Below, in pieces: positions 20,421-33,697 of a DNA stretch of 64,000 nt (position 1 is its first letter; each line of letters starts with the position of its first letter). The stretch spans positions 15,574,258 to 15,638,257 of the forward strand of contig JAQFVV010000013.1 of the NCBI GenBank assembly GCA_028023455.1, read 5' to 3'. This DNA comes from Epiperipatus broadwayi. Taxonomy: Eukaryota; Onychophora; Udeonychophora; Euonychophora; Peripatidae. A model generated the notes under the pieces. It searched no databases. It was given only the letters and a program-made list of their open reading frames with translations, and was not told the origin of the DNA. The position numbers and the translations under genes were made by a program.

Positions 20421-22128
20421 ATTTTTAGCCCTATTTATGTCAGTTTTTGTTTTAATTAAACTTCTTAACTTTAATTAATTTTTAATTTACAGAAATCTTT
20501 TCTCTATTGTTAGTAGAGATGCAATCACAAAATAACTGTCCAAAAATAAATTCAAATCAATTTCCAGATTGGAAATAGATTTGATAAAAATATTAACAGC
20601 TAACTAAAATCAATTAGCTTTGTTTTAAATTTTACTTTCATTAACTTTAATTTAAAAATTCCTTTTAAAATCATTAAACAAACTAATGGTCCTACCCCTT
20701 TAATTACTCTTGGACAGTCAGCGATTGCATTTTCCATCTTGAATTTTTATGTAGTTTTATAACAAAAAATAATTACAAAATAAATAAGATATAATTAAAG
20801 AAAAAAAATACAAAATTATTTACAATATTTGTGCTTTTATATATATAAAAGCTCCGTTAATATATGTATATATCTGAGTCACATCTAGAAAAGTCAATAT
20901 TTAAAATAATTAAAGAAAATTTTTATTTATATTTATAAATCTCATAGTGGCTTCTCAGAAACCTACTATAGTTTATATACATATGACAAAAAAAAAAAGC
21001 AGGATGAAATATGGGTTGTGGTACAACAGTGAAACTTGATCTTGAACTAAGATCGACTGTTTCAGTATTAAATTATATTTTAAAAAATCTGAAAATTTAA
21101 CATTAATAAATAAGTTAGTGGATACATATTAAAACTTAAAAATTATTTTTAGGAAAGAATTATCAGAATTCAAATAAACAGAATTTTATTATTTAAATCC
21201 TTATATTTGTTTAATTCCTTTTGAAATTTCAAGTATTTTGATTTGAAGAATGTTTAAAAAATAAATAATAATAATAAAAAGAATGATACCCTTTATCTTG
21301 AGATGAATCATAAGTAAAATCTTTTTCTTTATTTTCAATAAATAAATCTTTGAAATCATAAATGAAATATATATATTATATAATGGGTAGATGTGGTGTA
21401 GCACAATGTACAAATAATCAATTATTTTCAACATAGAACTAGTTTAAAAAAATAATAAACGTGGAGATTGAAAACTCATAAATAATGTTTACAATCTTTA
21501 ATATATACAATTTAAAGGGAAATAAAATGCAGTATTTAAAATAATAATCATCAAATAATTTGTTGTTTAGAGTTCATGTGAAGTTTGCCAGAAGTGACAA
21601 AGTTGAGCATATTCCATAGAGTATTAAGCTCTAGAATCTGCCTCTCTATCATTACACTAAATCATTCAAAGCAGTGTTTAAAATATGTCATCAATTTATC
21701 AACAAAACATAATAATTCAATTTCATTTAAAAGATTAACATTCCATACAAAAGGTGGAGGGATAGTGATATATATAATCTATCCAATCACTGTTATCTAT
21801 AATGGCGAAGTTATAAAATTATATACATTAAGTAATACATCATAACACATCATTTGGCTTTCAGAAAATAAATTCAGCATATCATAAATGATTTTGCTTA
21901 ATTTTAGATTAGTCAAATACATACACAGATTTATAAATTAGATGAGAATGATATTGAATTTTTAAAATCTTATAAAATCAAGTTTTTAATAAAAAGACAA
22001 TATCTTCAATGAGAAGTAATGAAAAAAACTATGATAATATCTCATTTTGCTAATAATGAAATTTTTTAGAAAGAATATGCTTAAATAAGTCAATTATTTT
22101 ATATAGTGCAATGTTTTTTACAAACTGT
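20421..22128. other. AT-rich DNA without recognisable feature
   Basis: Low-complexity AT sequence with short TA repeats (20840, 21370). Open stretches at 21201-21434 (minus) and 21585-21845 (plus) are rich in I, L, K and Y and look like chance. Confidence 0.45.
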
Positions 22129-22372
22129 AATATTTTAACCAGCATTAAACTGTTGCACATGCGCTTTGGATTTTAACTATAAAATGAATGAATACAAACA
22201 CTTCAAACACATGATAAAGTCTTTGGAAAAGATAGAATGGCCATTCTATCTTTTCCAAAGTCTATCTTTTCCAAAGACTTTATTATGTGTTTGAAGTGTT
22301 TGTTTTCATTCATTTTATAGTTAAAATCCAAAGCGCATGTGCAACAGTTTAATGCTGTTTAAAATATTAAAG
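22129..22372. repeat. Long near-perfect inverted repeat (hairpin)
   Basis: Left arm 22129-22240 and right arm 22260-22371 are reverse complements over about 110 bases, with only about three mismatches. Matching blocks include CAGCATTAAACTGTTGCACA and TGCGCTTTGGATTTTAACTA. The centre is a perfect 40-base palindrome (22221-22260, CTTTGGAAAAGATAGAATGG and its complement) followed by a repeated 16-base fragment. There is no coding. It may be a young MITE, a template-switch inverted duplication, or the source of a long double-stranded RNA hairpin. Confidence 0.9.
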
Positions 22373-24564
22373 GATATGCTTATAAAATATTGAATGATAA
22401 GGTTTGTTTCAAAGGATACTTTAACTCAATACTTTTGCATTTCTTTCGCTATTTTTTCATTAGAAATCTATAAATATACTTCATGGGCTGGTTTAGTTGA
22501 TGTGATGGCAATAAGTATATCATTTATAATATTGAGCTTCTGCTTTTCTGACTAGTACTTACATGTAAGTTATTTATTTTCACAATATTATTCTCAAATG
22601 ATATATGAACTATCTTATAATATTTATGATATAGATTTTACTATTAATATTTTTGTTTTAGAACTTGCATTATTTTTATCCAAGAATTATAACATCTCAC
22701 ACAGTTTTTCAATTGTAAATGTTAACTTCTGTTTTACTATTAGTTCTTATCAACAACCACCATTTGGATTAAGGTTCCAATTATCGGTTTTGGTGCTCAA
22801 ATTTCTTATGTATTCCTGAGCAAAAAAAATATTTGATTATTTGTTTATATTTAATATGATTTACAAATTAGGATCTTACATAATTCTTTTAATGTTAAAA
22901 AAAAAATAATAAAATAATTTAATTTATTCACACATTTAAACATTGGATTAAATAAAAATATAGAAATAATTATAAGGCAATACCAGCACATTTAATAAGT
23001 ATATATTAAAATGAAAGAGTGTGCATATGCATATTAATGAGGTAATAGGGCTTCATTGCTCAATGGTCTAATGTAATGATGAAAGTGAAAGACTCAAAAA
23101 TAGGTTTTTTTGATTGATTCTTAACTAAAAAAAGTTAAAAGAAAAACTCAAAATGAATAGAACTGCTTTGCTCAGACTATCATTTTGGTATTGGAACATC
23201 ACTTACTTGAACTACTGACTAATTATAGAATTTTATATAATGCATATATTTTTTAAGCACTTTATAATAATGTACTAAATTCATTACTCTTTTAAGCAAC
23301 TCAAAAATGTCAGATTGCTTTGAATTAAAAGGTGATTGTAAATTATTTCTAACAATGAACAAGCCTATAAATGATTTGATTACAAAAACCTTTCGCATGA
23401 AAGAATTTAACATACTCTTCTTTTTTTTTTTTTTAATGAAAACAACTGATAAAATAATAAATTTATAATTCAAAAAACTGTACATGGTAAAAAATAAAAT
23501 GTCAGAAAAATAATATGTACAGAATGACGTTTCCATATATTATTTTTGATGGAGATGATCAACAAAAACACCATATACAGGAAAAAGATAGTACCAGAAA
23601 AACATTAAAAACTAAAAGGACAATTTAATGATTATTAATTATTCATTGAAATATTTGGAAAGTACAATTCAGATTGTAAAATTCAAAACATACTATAAAT
23701 AATATTTGCAAATTGTGTGATTACATATAAAAATTATTTTTAAGAGATAATCTTAATATAAAATATAATAATCAGATATTTGTAGATCTTTATCTTTTCA
23801 TTTGTAACACCTTTCAAAATCTTTAAAAAATATTAAGATCCTGCTTATTGAAAAAAAATCTTTAATTGAAATGTATTTCATGCAAAAGGTTTCTACAGTC
23901 ATTATCATTGTATTAAGCATATAATATCATGAGTCTGAGCAACATTTGACACAACTTTTAACTTTTCCATCTTTTATTCAATAAATTAAATGCTTCATTA
24001 TAAAAGCAACAAAACAATAACAGGAATATACTAAAACAGGATAATAAAGAAATTGATCCACATGAGTACACATAAAAACAGTTGGTGCCAATGTAGTTTG
24101 TGCTAAAGATCAGTCAAAACCACTGCTGACACATTCAACCAATAAATGACAAATATTGAATAAAAGTACTTTAAATTCATATTTTAGAAATTATAAGCTA
24201 GTAAAAAGAATATACTTTATTTCATATGGGCATATAGTATAATCTTTTAGTATTTGGAAATTATAAGCTTGGTTTGATCAAACTTCTGCAACTTTTGGAC
24301 AATACTTCGTATCGAATTCCCCCTTCTCATAAATTCCAACACTTTGCGCCATCATATAATGTGTCAGTGGTGTTTTTTAGATTTCAAAATGGCCATGAGC
24401 ACAAACTAAATCAGGACCAAAGACTTGTTATAAATTATAACTCGACAGTGAACTCTTACAACCATACTTGATGAAACATTATCATTGCAAGTGGTATATC
24501 CAAAACTTCATTGAGGAAAAAAAAAATATGTATTTTTTTTCCCCAAAAAAACATTACAATTAAG
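22373..24564. other. AT-rich DNA without recognisable feature
   Basis: No conserved motif seen. A minus-strand open stretch at 23219-23536 is dominated by F, K, I and N and contains an A/T-run; I treat it as chance. Confidence 0.45.
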
Positions 24565-24705
24565 ACTTGTTAATGATTTTTTTTCTCTCATATGCCATAG
24601 CATTGGCCGGAACACGAACCCACAACCGTCTGCAACCAACTACTTGCTTGCAGAGGCGGTTGTGATGACCTCTCGGCTAACAACGCTTGACACTTGTTAA
24701 TGATT
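24565..24705 (-). mobile_element. tRNA-derived SINE with target-site duplication
   Basis: A 113-bp unit (24579-24691) is bounded by perfect 14-base direct repeats ACTTGTTAATGATT (24565-24578 and 24692-24705). On the minus strand it starts with a tRNA-like head whose A box reads TAGCCGAGAGG and whose B box reads GGTTCGTGTTCC (one base longer than canonical). After GGCC there is a short unrelated part ending in GAGAGAAAAAA, an A-rich tail abutting the duplication. The head resembles tRNAs with TAGCCGAGNGG A boxes such as Ser or Leu. The perfect duplication points to a relatively young insertion. Confidence 0.85.
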
Positions 24706-27700
24706 GGATGTGATAAAGTGACAAATTGAAAAATAATGAATCCAAAGAATAAATGGTATATTTACATGAGTTAATTGTGGGGCCAAAAAAAAATAAAATA
24801 AAATATGTGAAACAATGAAGTGAGATTTTATTCTATATAAGAATTTCAGCCTATTTAAAATATACATTTACATTGTTTTGAAGGAATGAATGTTATATGA
24901 AGAAAGATTGATACATAAAAAAAATTTATACTTTTATCACACATAAAAATAAAAAATATCTACATGTGTGGGCATATATGAAAACAGGAACCATCTCTAT
25001 ACAAGTCTGGTATCATTATTTTATCACAATAAAAAAACAATAAAAAGTCACTCTATAAAGGGCAATATTTAAATAAGGAAAACAAAATGACAGTATTGAT
25101 TTTGAGGAACAAAAGAAAGCTACTTTCACACAAGATATTTTTACTTTGTACATTAGTTTAAAAAAAAAAAAAGTTTTTTCCTTTTTTTTTTTCAAATATC
25201 CTTTCTTTATTATTATTGATATACAGTTTCTTTAACTTTATGGTAAATTATTTATATTTGCTTAGTTCAAAGTTATATAACAACTTACTGTTATCAATTA
25301 ATTGTGTTTCAGTACTTGTTTAATCATTTGATGCAATTATTTAAAAAAAAAAAAAGAAAAACAATGTAATTTATAAAATATTTTCCAATTTCTCAAATCT
25401 GAAAACTTCATCAAAATAATTGCAGTGCCATATTTATTATTATTATTAGATGACATTGAATCACAAACAATTCCTGGAAATCATATACATAGCATTTCTC
25501 CAGAATAACCTATTATCTGCATAGTCTTTCATCAAATCTTCCAAATGGCAGAATGCAGTCCATCAATATTGTCCCTGATCAACTACGTCTTTCATCAGCA
25601 ATTTTTTGGAACATTATTCACATATACTAGCAAAAATGCCATCTTAATCCTTTTTTTAAAATTATCAGTTAGAATATGTTAAAGATTAAAAAAAAATCAG
25701 ACTGAAAACTTAATATGAATTAAATGTAAACAAATCTGGAGAGAAGGCACTTCAATTAAGTGAATAAACATTCACTACATTTATTTCAATGTGTGTCAAT
25801 CTATTAATTACATATTAAGATTTCTTGATCAAAATTAATAAAATGAGGTTGTTTTTTTTCCTTGCTTAAGAATATTCGCGCGCACACACGCACACCCTAC
25901 AACAAAAATTAATATTCACACTTTGACATCAAGATTAAGTGTTTGTTACATCAATGTAAGTGATTAACATTGCTCCAAGAAAATACCAAGAAAGGATTTT
26001 TGAAATATACATATATACATACTGCAATGTGATTTTTCAATTTTTTCATGAAATATGATAATCTAATAAAAAATGTTTCACATATTACAACTAGAACTAT
26101 AATATTCCAGATTTAACAATAAATCAAGTTAATAAATTCCATTAAAGAACTATTATTGCATTGCTGGTATATTCCAAAAAAATCTTTTATCTATTAATAT
26201 AGGATAATGCAATTAAATCATTCTAAAAAAAGCTTCATAGCGATTTCTAAAAATGGTAGGATTATTCATAATAAAAAAAAAAAATAGTGATATTTTACAA
26301 GTATATAATTTTTATATGCACACGTATACAACAAACATGCAATGTATCAAATAAGCAAACCAAATTTTTCCTTTGGATACTTCTTTAAAAATGTTTTTCA
26401 TCCCAAAAGAAAATAAAAATAGTGATATCCATAAATTTAAAAATGTTTAATTTGTAATAAATGATAAGTAATTTTTTGTGTTATCAATTTAGAAAGGTGC
26501 GAGGTTTTTTTTTTTTTCATTTTTCAATAACTAGACAGTGCACTAAATGAAAATAGCAACATCACACAACACTGATATTCTTCATAAACAATCCTAATAT
26601 ATTTTAGCTTATCAACATTGACAAAGTAGAACATAGTAGGTTAAATTATTCAAATTAAACACTTTTTGTACATTACTAAGTGCAAAATAATAATAAAATA
26701 TTGTAAGTTTTCAACAAAAACCTGTGTTTTGTTGGAATCTTGATAGTTATAATATTCACTTGAAAATGCTAGTTAAGAAACACTAATAGATTAAAATTCA
26801 ACTAATATAAATTTAAGATTCCCAAAAAAAAAAAAGTATAGAATTGCTATAGCTTAATTTATAAATGCCAAAAAAAAAAAAAAATTATATTTTATTTTAT
26901 AAATGTGTATTTATCAATCTCAAATCTCCAAAAATGCGCTTTGCAATAAATATGATAACTGAAGGAATTCATTTGACTTTTATAAATTGTTACTGCTTTC
27001 TAATTTATAGGATATAGACTATGAAGATGATTTGAAGAGGAAAAATATTTTTGTATTATGCATTAACTCAAAACTTTATTTGATTAATAATAATAAAAAC
27101 TAGAAATAGATGCTATTATTTATTTACCGTGAATGCAGATTTGTACATTCAAGAAAATGCTTTTATATATAGTCTAAGCTATTAATTCAATTTTTTTTTA
27201 AAGTGAAAAGAAAAAAATATCATAACACAGGGAAAATTTATTAAAGAAAAAACTATTGCAGACAACATAGTATACAGTGATTTTTTTTTTTTTATTGATT
27301 CCATATTGTTAAACTTTTTATAATTTATAACATTTTTTCCATTCATATATATATTATACTGAATAAAACAAACTCTACAACAATTAAAAATACAGCACAT
27401 ACAATAATATAGGGGGGGGGGGGTGTTGCACTTTGCTGTTTGTGTTATTTAATAAAAAATTTGTCTATTCCTCAATAATATCTTTTTTTATAATTTTAAA
27501 TTATTTGAAACATTTCTTTCCTTTCACAAATATTAAATAAATATAATTTTGAAACTGAATAAAGGAAATTCATCTTTTTGTAAACTTACAACAATTAAAA
27601 AAGTTGCACCCGGCTTCCTATAAAATAAGAATATAGAAAAAAAAAAAATGAGAGTTTTGACAATTGAATGCTAACTTTACTTACTGGAATTTTTTTTTAT

Positions 27701-30700
27701 CAATTTCATATTGTTTTAAATTTTTATAATTTTAAATTAAATTTCAAATATTTTTTCCATTCACAAATATTAAATTTGTTATAGTCTAATAAAAAAACGT
27801 ACCTATCTGTAACAAAACGTACCTATCTGTAACATTGCAACAATTAAAAATACTACACAAGGGCATCTAGTAATAATTATTGAGATTTATTTTTTGCTAA
27901 TGCCAGAACAATCTTGGACTACACATTTGTCTCATTAATTATCTCCTTAATTATCTCCGACTCAAAAATTCATGTGATTAATAATAAAAAGGTAAATATT
28001 AATAAATGTTTTCTAACAATTTAAAGTAATAAAACAAAATAAAATATCAACAATATACTTTCTATCACAAATAACCATATTAAAAGACATATTGCTCAAC
28101 ATCAAAACTGTCCTCACAAGTATGATACAGGTACAATATATAAATAATTAAAAAAAAAAAATTCAATCAAATTCACTCATATGTAAACTGCAAGTAATAT
28201 AAGAACAGAAAAGAATGATTATTCTGTAGGCCATGTTTTTAGAACACAGTAATGCACTATTGATTATTTTAAACATACAGAAAAATAAAATAAGTAGCTA
28301 GATGGGTTTTCAAAAAGTAATTATAGCTGATCTATTCATTAAATTGTAATTATATGCAATCAGCCAACAAATGGCAACAATAGCGTACCAACAGAAATTA
28401 CAGAGAGGACTATTTCATCCAGTTTTAATATTTTAGCATATTCATTACCACACACAATGAGAAAATCAAACTACTATGATCACTGGGTAGGTGGGCGCAA
28501 AAACTGATTAATGAATATAAAATTATTTAAAGGAGGTAAGTTTCTCATGACCATGTATTGCAAATCATCATTAAGTTCAGAGAATAAGCATAGCAAAAAT
28601 AGAATCATATTGTGTTCAATAATGAGTTATGTTGTCTGAATATTAGTGATCAAAAAAATTAAATGATCACCAAGTACAAAAGTGAATCAAATATTATCTA
28701 TGAATTGTACACTGCTCTGATAGCTGATTTCTAATTCACATTGCCATATGAGTTACATTTTAAAATCAACAAATCCAAATATATACAAATTAATTGTGAC
28801 ATTATCAAACATTGTGTGTATATATACGTCTTTTAATAGTAATGATTCATTTTCCAAGCCAATCAAATAAACTACTATTGAAACTTATAACATTATAGGT
28901 AGAATTATTAGGTATAGCTAGTTTTTTAATAAAAAATTAAATTTGACAGCTTAAATGGTGACTTTGAATCTCATAACTGGCTGAAAGTTTTGTGGAACCT
29001 TGGGAAAAAGTTATTAATGGAGCTCCAAAAATTAGCAAAAAAAATTTTTTTTTATAGAATAGTCATATAATTTTACTAAACATAATTTACAAACAATGAA
29101 TACATATATTCATAAACTTCTCAGAAATATCAAAAATTATACTATTAAACTCTCTTGGAATTATGAAAGTGAAATCTCTCTGAATGTGGTGCCTCAGTTT
29201 GAGGCCTGAAAATCAACTCTGAACTGGTCCTATATATATCTACATATATTTAAGCTTTACTCAATTATTTTGCTTCACACAGAAATACTCAAAAGCTCTA
29301 TCCTTAACATTGAGTAAAGATGTTTGTGATATTAGCAATAAGTCCTTTATATTGAATGTGTATGAATAATAAATGACAATTATAAATCTATATTAAACAC
29401 ACTACATATTTTTTTCAAATAAATACAGTACAGAGAAACTGTTCCAACCAGAACTAAGTGATACAATGGCATGAAAATAAATAATTATATGTACGATATA
29501 ACTTTCACATATCTGGTAGCCAATCACATAGGAGCAAGTAAAAATCAAAAAAATCAGTAGGCTAGGTTTTACATTAAACATCCAACAGGGATTTCTAGAC
29601 ATCATTAATAATCCAAGTGACAAATTCTTTACAAAAGAGTGATTGTACAATTAATTAAACTACGCAATGAAATGCAGCGTGTTTACATAAGGCTGTGAGA
29701 ATAAGTAGATATTAAGCAATGACTATTAAAATGCACTATTATTTGGCATAAAAAACTGGAATATGTACAAAGCCACAAATATTGCAAAAGTATTCAATGA
29801 GCAGTAATGATATTGAAATTCTCATAACAAAGCAGATAAAAAAAAAAAATTAAAAAGTATGTTGAACAGCTTTTGCAAAAACTCTATTTCATCACAAGGC
29901 AATAGCAAGACTTAAATAAATGAGCTGAATAGTAGTAGAAATGACATTTTCATGTTCAGCAATTTGACAACATCTGATTCCTAACATACCAAAACTGCAT
30001 CTAATAACAATATGGGTATGAGACTGATTCAAAAATAACCCATTTCTCTACAAGCTAATCTTAACATTAATAGCTAGTAGCCAAACTTACTAGCATCATT
30101 TAGCACTGATTATAAAGACTCGTACTTTTTTGGCCAACTAATCACAAGACTTCTTGATAAATAATACCACTGGATGATGCATGCAAGCATCCTCTCCTAA
30201 TTCTTGCAATTTCAGAAGCTTTAAAACTAAGTGAACTTTCAAGGGGATACATATTTCTTGTCAATCAATCCATATGTCAAACTGTATATTATGCTGATCA
30301 TATGAATTTTACTAGATTGTAATATGATTCAGTCTCTGTCAAATCAACATATGCTTTGGAAACTAAATAACTTTGCAGACTGTGCTAAGTTCTTTTGTTT
30401 GCAGTATTCCTTCTAGGTGAGATAATCACTCAAGCAGTATAAGCATATTAAATGTTATCATTTTATAAAATCAAAAGGCAAATAAAACAATGTTAATTAA
30501 TAAATTTGACTTTATTTAGTATATTTTAAAGGCTGCCTAGAATAAAATAAAATAAATAGTAAAAGATATTTTACTTAACAGAATTTGTTTTTTTAATGTG
30601 TTCCTATAGTATTCTGTAGTGAATTTGCTCATTTATAAAAAATTTCATTCAACAAAATATTGATCACAAGCAACTAAAATTGTATTCATAGCTCTAATGA

Positions 30701-30984
30701 TTTATTACCAAATTTAAAAAATTTTGTTTAAAATAAGTGACAACCATTAGTGATGTGCAAACTTTTAATATTAAATCTATTTTTAAAAAACCTGCAACCT
30801 ATACACAGAAATTTTAGTTTAAAAAAAAAAAAAAAAGACACTTATAAACCAAATTCAATTACTTATTTGTGAAACTAGGTTACAAAAAAATACACAAGAC
30901 TTGGTTATTATTTAAATATGATTTATAAAGAAGACAGATCACTTTAAAAATGAAAAAAAAAAAGTGTATCCCTATCTTCTTTTC
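24706..30984. other. 6.3 kb of AT-rich DNA without recognisable genes
   Basis: Contains a CpG-containing GC/CA microsatellite at 25875-25901, a G-run at 27411-27422, a 17-base tandem copy (ACGTACCTATCTGTAAC) near 27797-27831 and many poly(A/T) tracts. Open stretches near 27182-27400 and 29402-29650 have no recognisable motif. Nothing else could be supported after reading both strands. Confidence 0.45.
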
Positions 30985-30992
30985 ATTTAAAT

Positions 30993-33252
30993 CAGGGTTT
31001 CCCAACCAGGGTGCGAGATAACATTTCAGGTTTTTTTTGTTTTTAAGGATAGTGTCCTATATATTCAAAAATTACATTCAATTTTTATTTATTATCTATT
31101 TGTGTAATGTATTCACATGGATTGTGACTCAATACATTTTCAGAAGTATTAAGTATTAATCAATGACATCATGTGACATATTCGAGAATGTTCTAGAATG
31201 TTTCAGAGTATAAAAACCCATGTTCTATGGTAATCAGTGCATTGTTGATTCTGTGTTAGTGCAGCCACTCATTTCTCATGTCACTAATAAACAGTGATTT
31301 TCTTTTTTTCAGATTATAATTCTTAAATTATTGATTAACTCTTCACTACATCAAAGAAAAAAAATGGAATGATGATTATGTGCAGTCTGTGAAAACCTAT
31401 GTGCATACTTTGTGAAGCTGTCTTTTCAAACACAAATATGAAACCATCTAAGTTGCTGAAACACTTCAACAATTGACATGGTGGAGCGTGCAGGCCATGA
31501 TGTTGAATCACTGGAAGTTAAAAGGGCCTGCTTTGATTCTCAAGCAATCCTTCCAAAATTAGGTTTTATATCTGCTGCCAAACTACTAATGATAACTTCA
31601 TGCCATGTGGCGTATAAAGTAGCCAAATCCAAAAAACCCCATACAATTGCAGAAGAGGTGATAAAACCATGTGCATTAGAAATGGCAACAATTGTTCTGG
31701 GAAAAGAAGCCTCAAACAAGCTTAAATTAGTGCCATTATCAGATAATGTTATTCAGATTGGCGATTTGAGTTTGGACATTTTGAACTAAATTATCGCAGA
31801 TATCAGGGCTAGTCCCTTGAAAATCTCTCTCCAGTTGCACAAAATAACATGTTGCAAATTGCAGTCAACTCATCACATTAGTGAGGTATATCCATGATGG
31901 TCTTATAATGGAAGATTTCTTGTTGTGAAGATCAGAAAACAATCACAAAAAGAAAAGATGTCTTCCAGTGTGTAAAAGACTTACTTTGTGAAATATGACT
32001 TAGATATCCAAATTAGTTATGTGTGTACTGATGGTGTTCTTGCTATGTTAGGAAATAAATCAAGATTTTTTGCATTGATGAAACGAGATTCCACACTTAA
32101 AAGGTATCCACTGTTTTCTTCAATGACATGCTTTGGCATCAAAAACTGCCTCCAAAGATGAAAAAAGTCCTGGACATTTCTATGGAGACCAATAATTGGA
32201 TTAGGAGTCATGCTCTGAACCATTGCCTCTTTAAGTCGCTTTGTGAAAATTTTGGAAGTGAGCATTCAGTTTTGGTTTTCCACATGGAAATCCACTGGCT
32301 ATCACATGGGAGATATTTAATGCACTACTTTGAACTGTGAGTAGAGTCAAGGCTTTACTGAAGGAACATGACTATGATCTGCCTGGAGAAATGGAATCAC
32401 AAGAATTTAACCAAATGCTATCCTATTGAATGATATTTTTACTCGTATGAATGACCTGAGAGTAAAATGTAAACATATTGAAATGCTGGGAAAAGTTAAA
32501 TGCTTTCCAAAAAAAGTTACATATTTGGTGTCAATAAACTAAAAAAGAGAATCTTTCAAATTTTCCATCACTCTAAGAAATGGTTGATGACAATGAGTCT
32601 TTAATTCCAAATGTGTATGAAACAATTGTGGATAATTTTGAAATACCATCAAAGTCATTTGTTGGATATTTTGGAGAACTGGAAACTTCTGAAAAATAGA
32701 TTATAAATCCATAGTTCTTCAATTTAGAGCTGAAGAAAGATCTTTTTGAATTGCACACAAATCGTGTCCTTGAAATGCAGTTTGAAAGCAAAACTTTGGA
32801 ACAATATTGCTGTTCAGCAATGGACGTGTTTCCAAAACTTTGTGAAAAAGCACTAACTGGCCTCATCCCACTTGCAATGACATACTTATGCGAGTTTGAA
32901 TTTAGTGTCCTTTTATCAATAAAGACAATCTAGAAATCGTTTGGGTGCACAGACAGACATGCAGATTGCTATCAGCAACAAAGTGCCATATTTTGAAAAA
33001 CTTTTATGCAATAAACAGGAGTAAAAGAGTCATTAAATTTAAATTGGCTTAATTTTTTTATCATGCATGAATGAAAATTTTGTAGGGTTTATGCAATCTT
33101 TTTGTTGTAATATTTTTTCTTTTTCCATATGTTTTATTTATGTTTAAATATTATTAAAAATTGACTATACAAATTTGTTTCGGTCACCTTTACTTAAAGC
33201 AATATTAAATTTTTTTTAGGGGTATGAACATAAAAAAGGTTGAGAACCCCTT
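30993..33252 (+). mobile_element. hAT DNA transposon (Buster/ZBED-like), with TIRs and TSD
   Basis: A 2260-bp element. The left end CAGGGTTTCCCAACC and the right end (reverse complement) AAGGGGTTCTCAACC agree at 12 of 15 positions and match hAT terminal repeats. A perfect 8-bp duplication ATTTAAAT flanks it (30985-30992 and 33253-33260), and fits the nnnTAnnn preference of the Buster branch. It contains a decayed transposase in the plus direction. The length is close to that of complete ZBED5-like copies. Confidence 0.9.
31393..33010 (+). pseudogene. hAT transposase relic, ZBED5/FAM200-like
   Basis: Broken transposase that would cut and paste the surrounding element. In order: a BED zinc finger near 31394-31485 (CILCEAVFSNTNMKPSKLLK then H-x5-H, with a stop between the histidines); a helical segment at 31560-31790 (SCHVAYKVAKSKKPHTIAEE) typical of ZBED5-like proteins; the catalytic region at about 32024-32080 (CTDGVLAMLGNKS, where active copies read TDGAPAMLG); ALNHCLFKSLCENFGSEH and the signature HWLSHGRYLMHYFEL at 32200-32337 (family: RWLSRG); and the dimerisation region at 32750-32930 (CEFEFSVLLSIKT, family CExxFSxLxxIK). 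Several frameshifts and stops separate these, so it cannot encode an active enzyme. Confidence 0.85.
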
Positions 33253-33576
33253 ATTTAAATCTGTCTTAGTTTCTTGCAAAAACTAAAGTGAAATGAATTT
33301 TCTGCTAATATAAGATATATATATATTTAAACCAAATTGTTATTCCAACTCTGAATGACATGGTGATCTTGAAATGTTTTTGCAGTATACAGTGTAGTTT
33401 TTGAATATATGTGTAGTGCATATTAAAAATATGTAGCTACAAAAATAAGTTTTTATAAGTATATTATTTATTAATATGCAAAGATGCAGAAAAAAAAAAA
33501 ATTAAAAGTTTTTGTTTAAATTTTTATTTTAAAATGTTTATAATTGATAAATAATCACTTTGTGTCTATATTTGTA

Positions 33577-33697
33577 ATAAGTAAGATATATGGATATATT
33601 ACGCACAAATAAAATGATAGAGCTTACTCATTTACTTGTTTATTTTAAGCTCTATTATTTTATTTGTGTGTAATATACTGCATATATCTTACTTATT
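33577..33697. repeat. Inverted repeat with 50-base arms
   Basis: Left arm 33577-33628 (AATAAGTAAGATATATGGAT, then ACACAAATAAAATGATAGAG-like sequence) and right arm 33646-33697 are reverse complements with a handful of mismatches, around an 18-base loop. MITE-like or hairpin-forming; no terminal duplication could be fixed. Confidence 0.8.

Noticed and set aside
24579-24691. Functional tRNA gene
   Set aside because: The A and B boxes are present but the arms do not form a standard cloverleaf, the B box is one base too long, and A-tail plus flanking duplications mark a retroposed SINE.
11911-27422. G8-12 and C8-12 runs (for example 11911, 16146, 19890, 27411) as polypurine tracts of LTR elements
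   Set aside because: I could not find matching LTR pairs beside them apart from the weak case at 15207-16448; they may be simple homopolymer runs.
32573-32866. 97-codon minus-strand open frame
   Set aside because: Antisense of the hAT transposase relic at 30993-33252.
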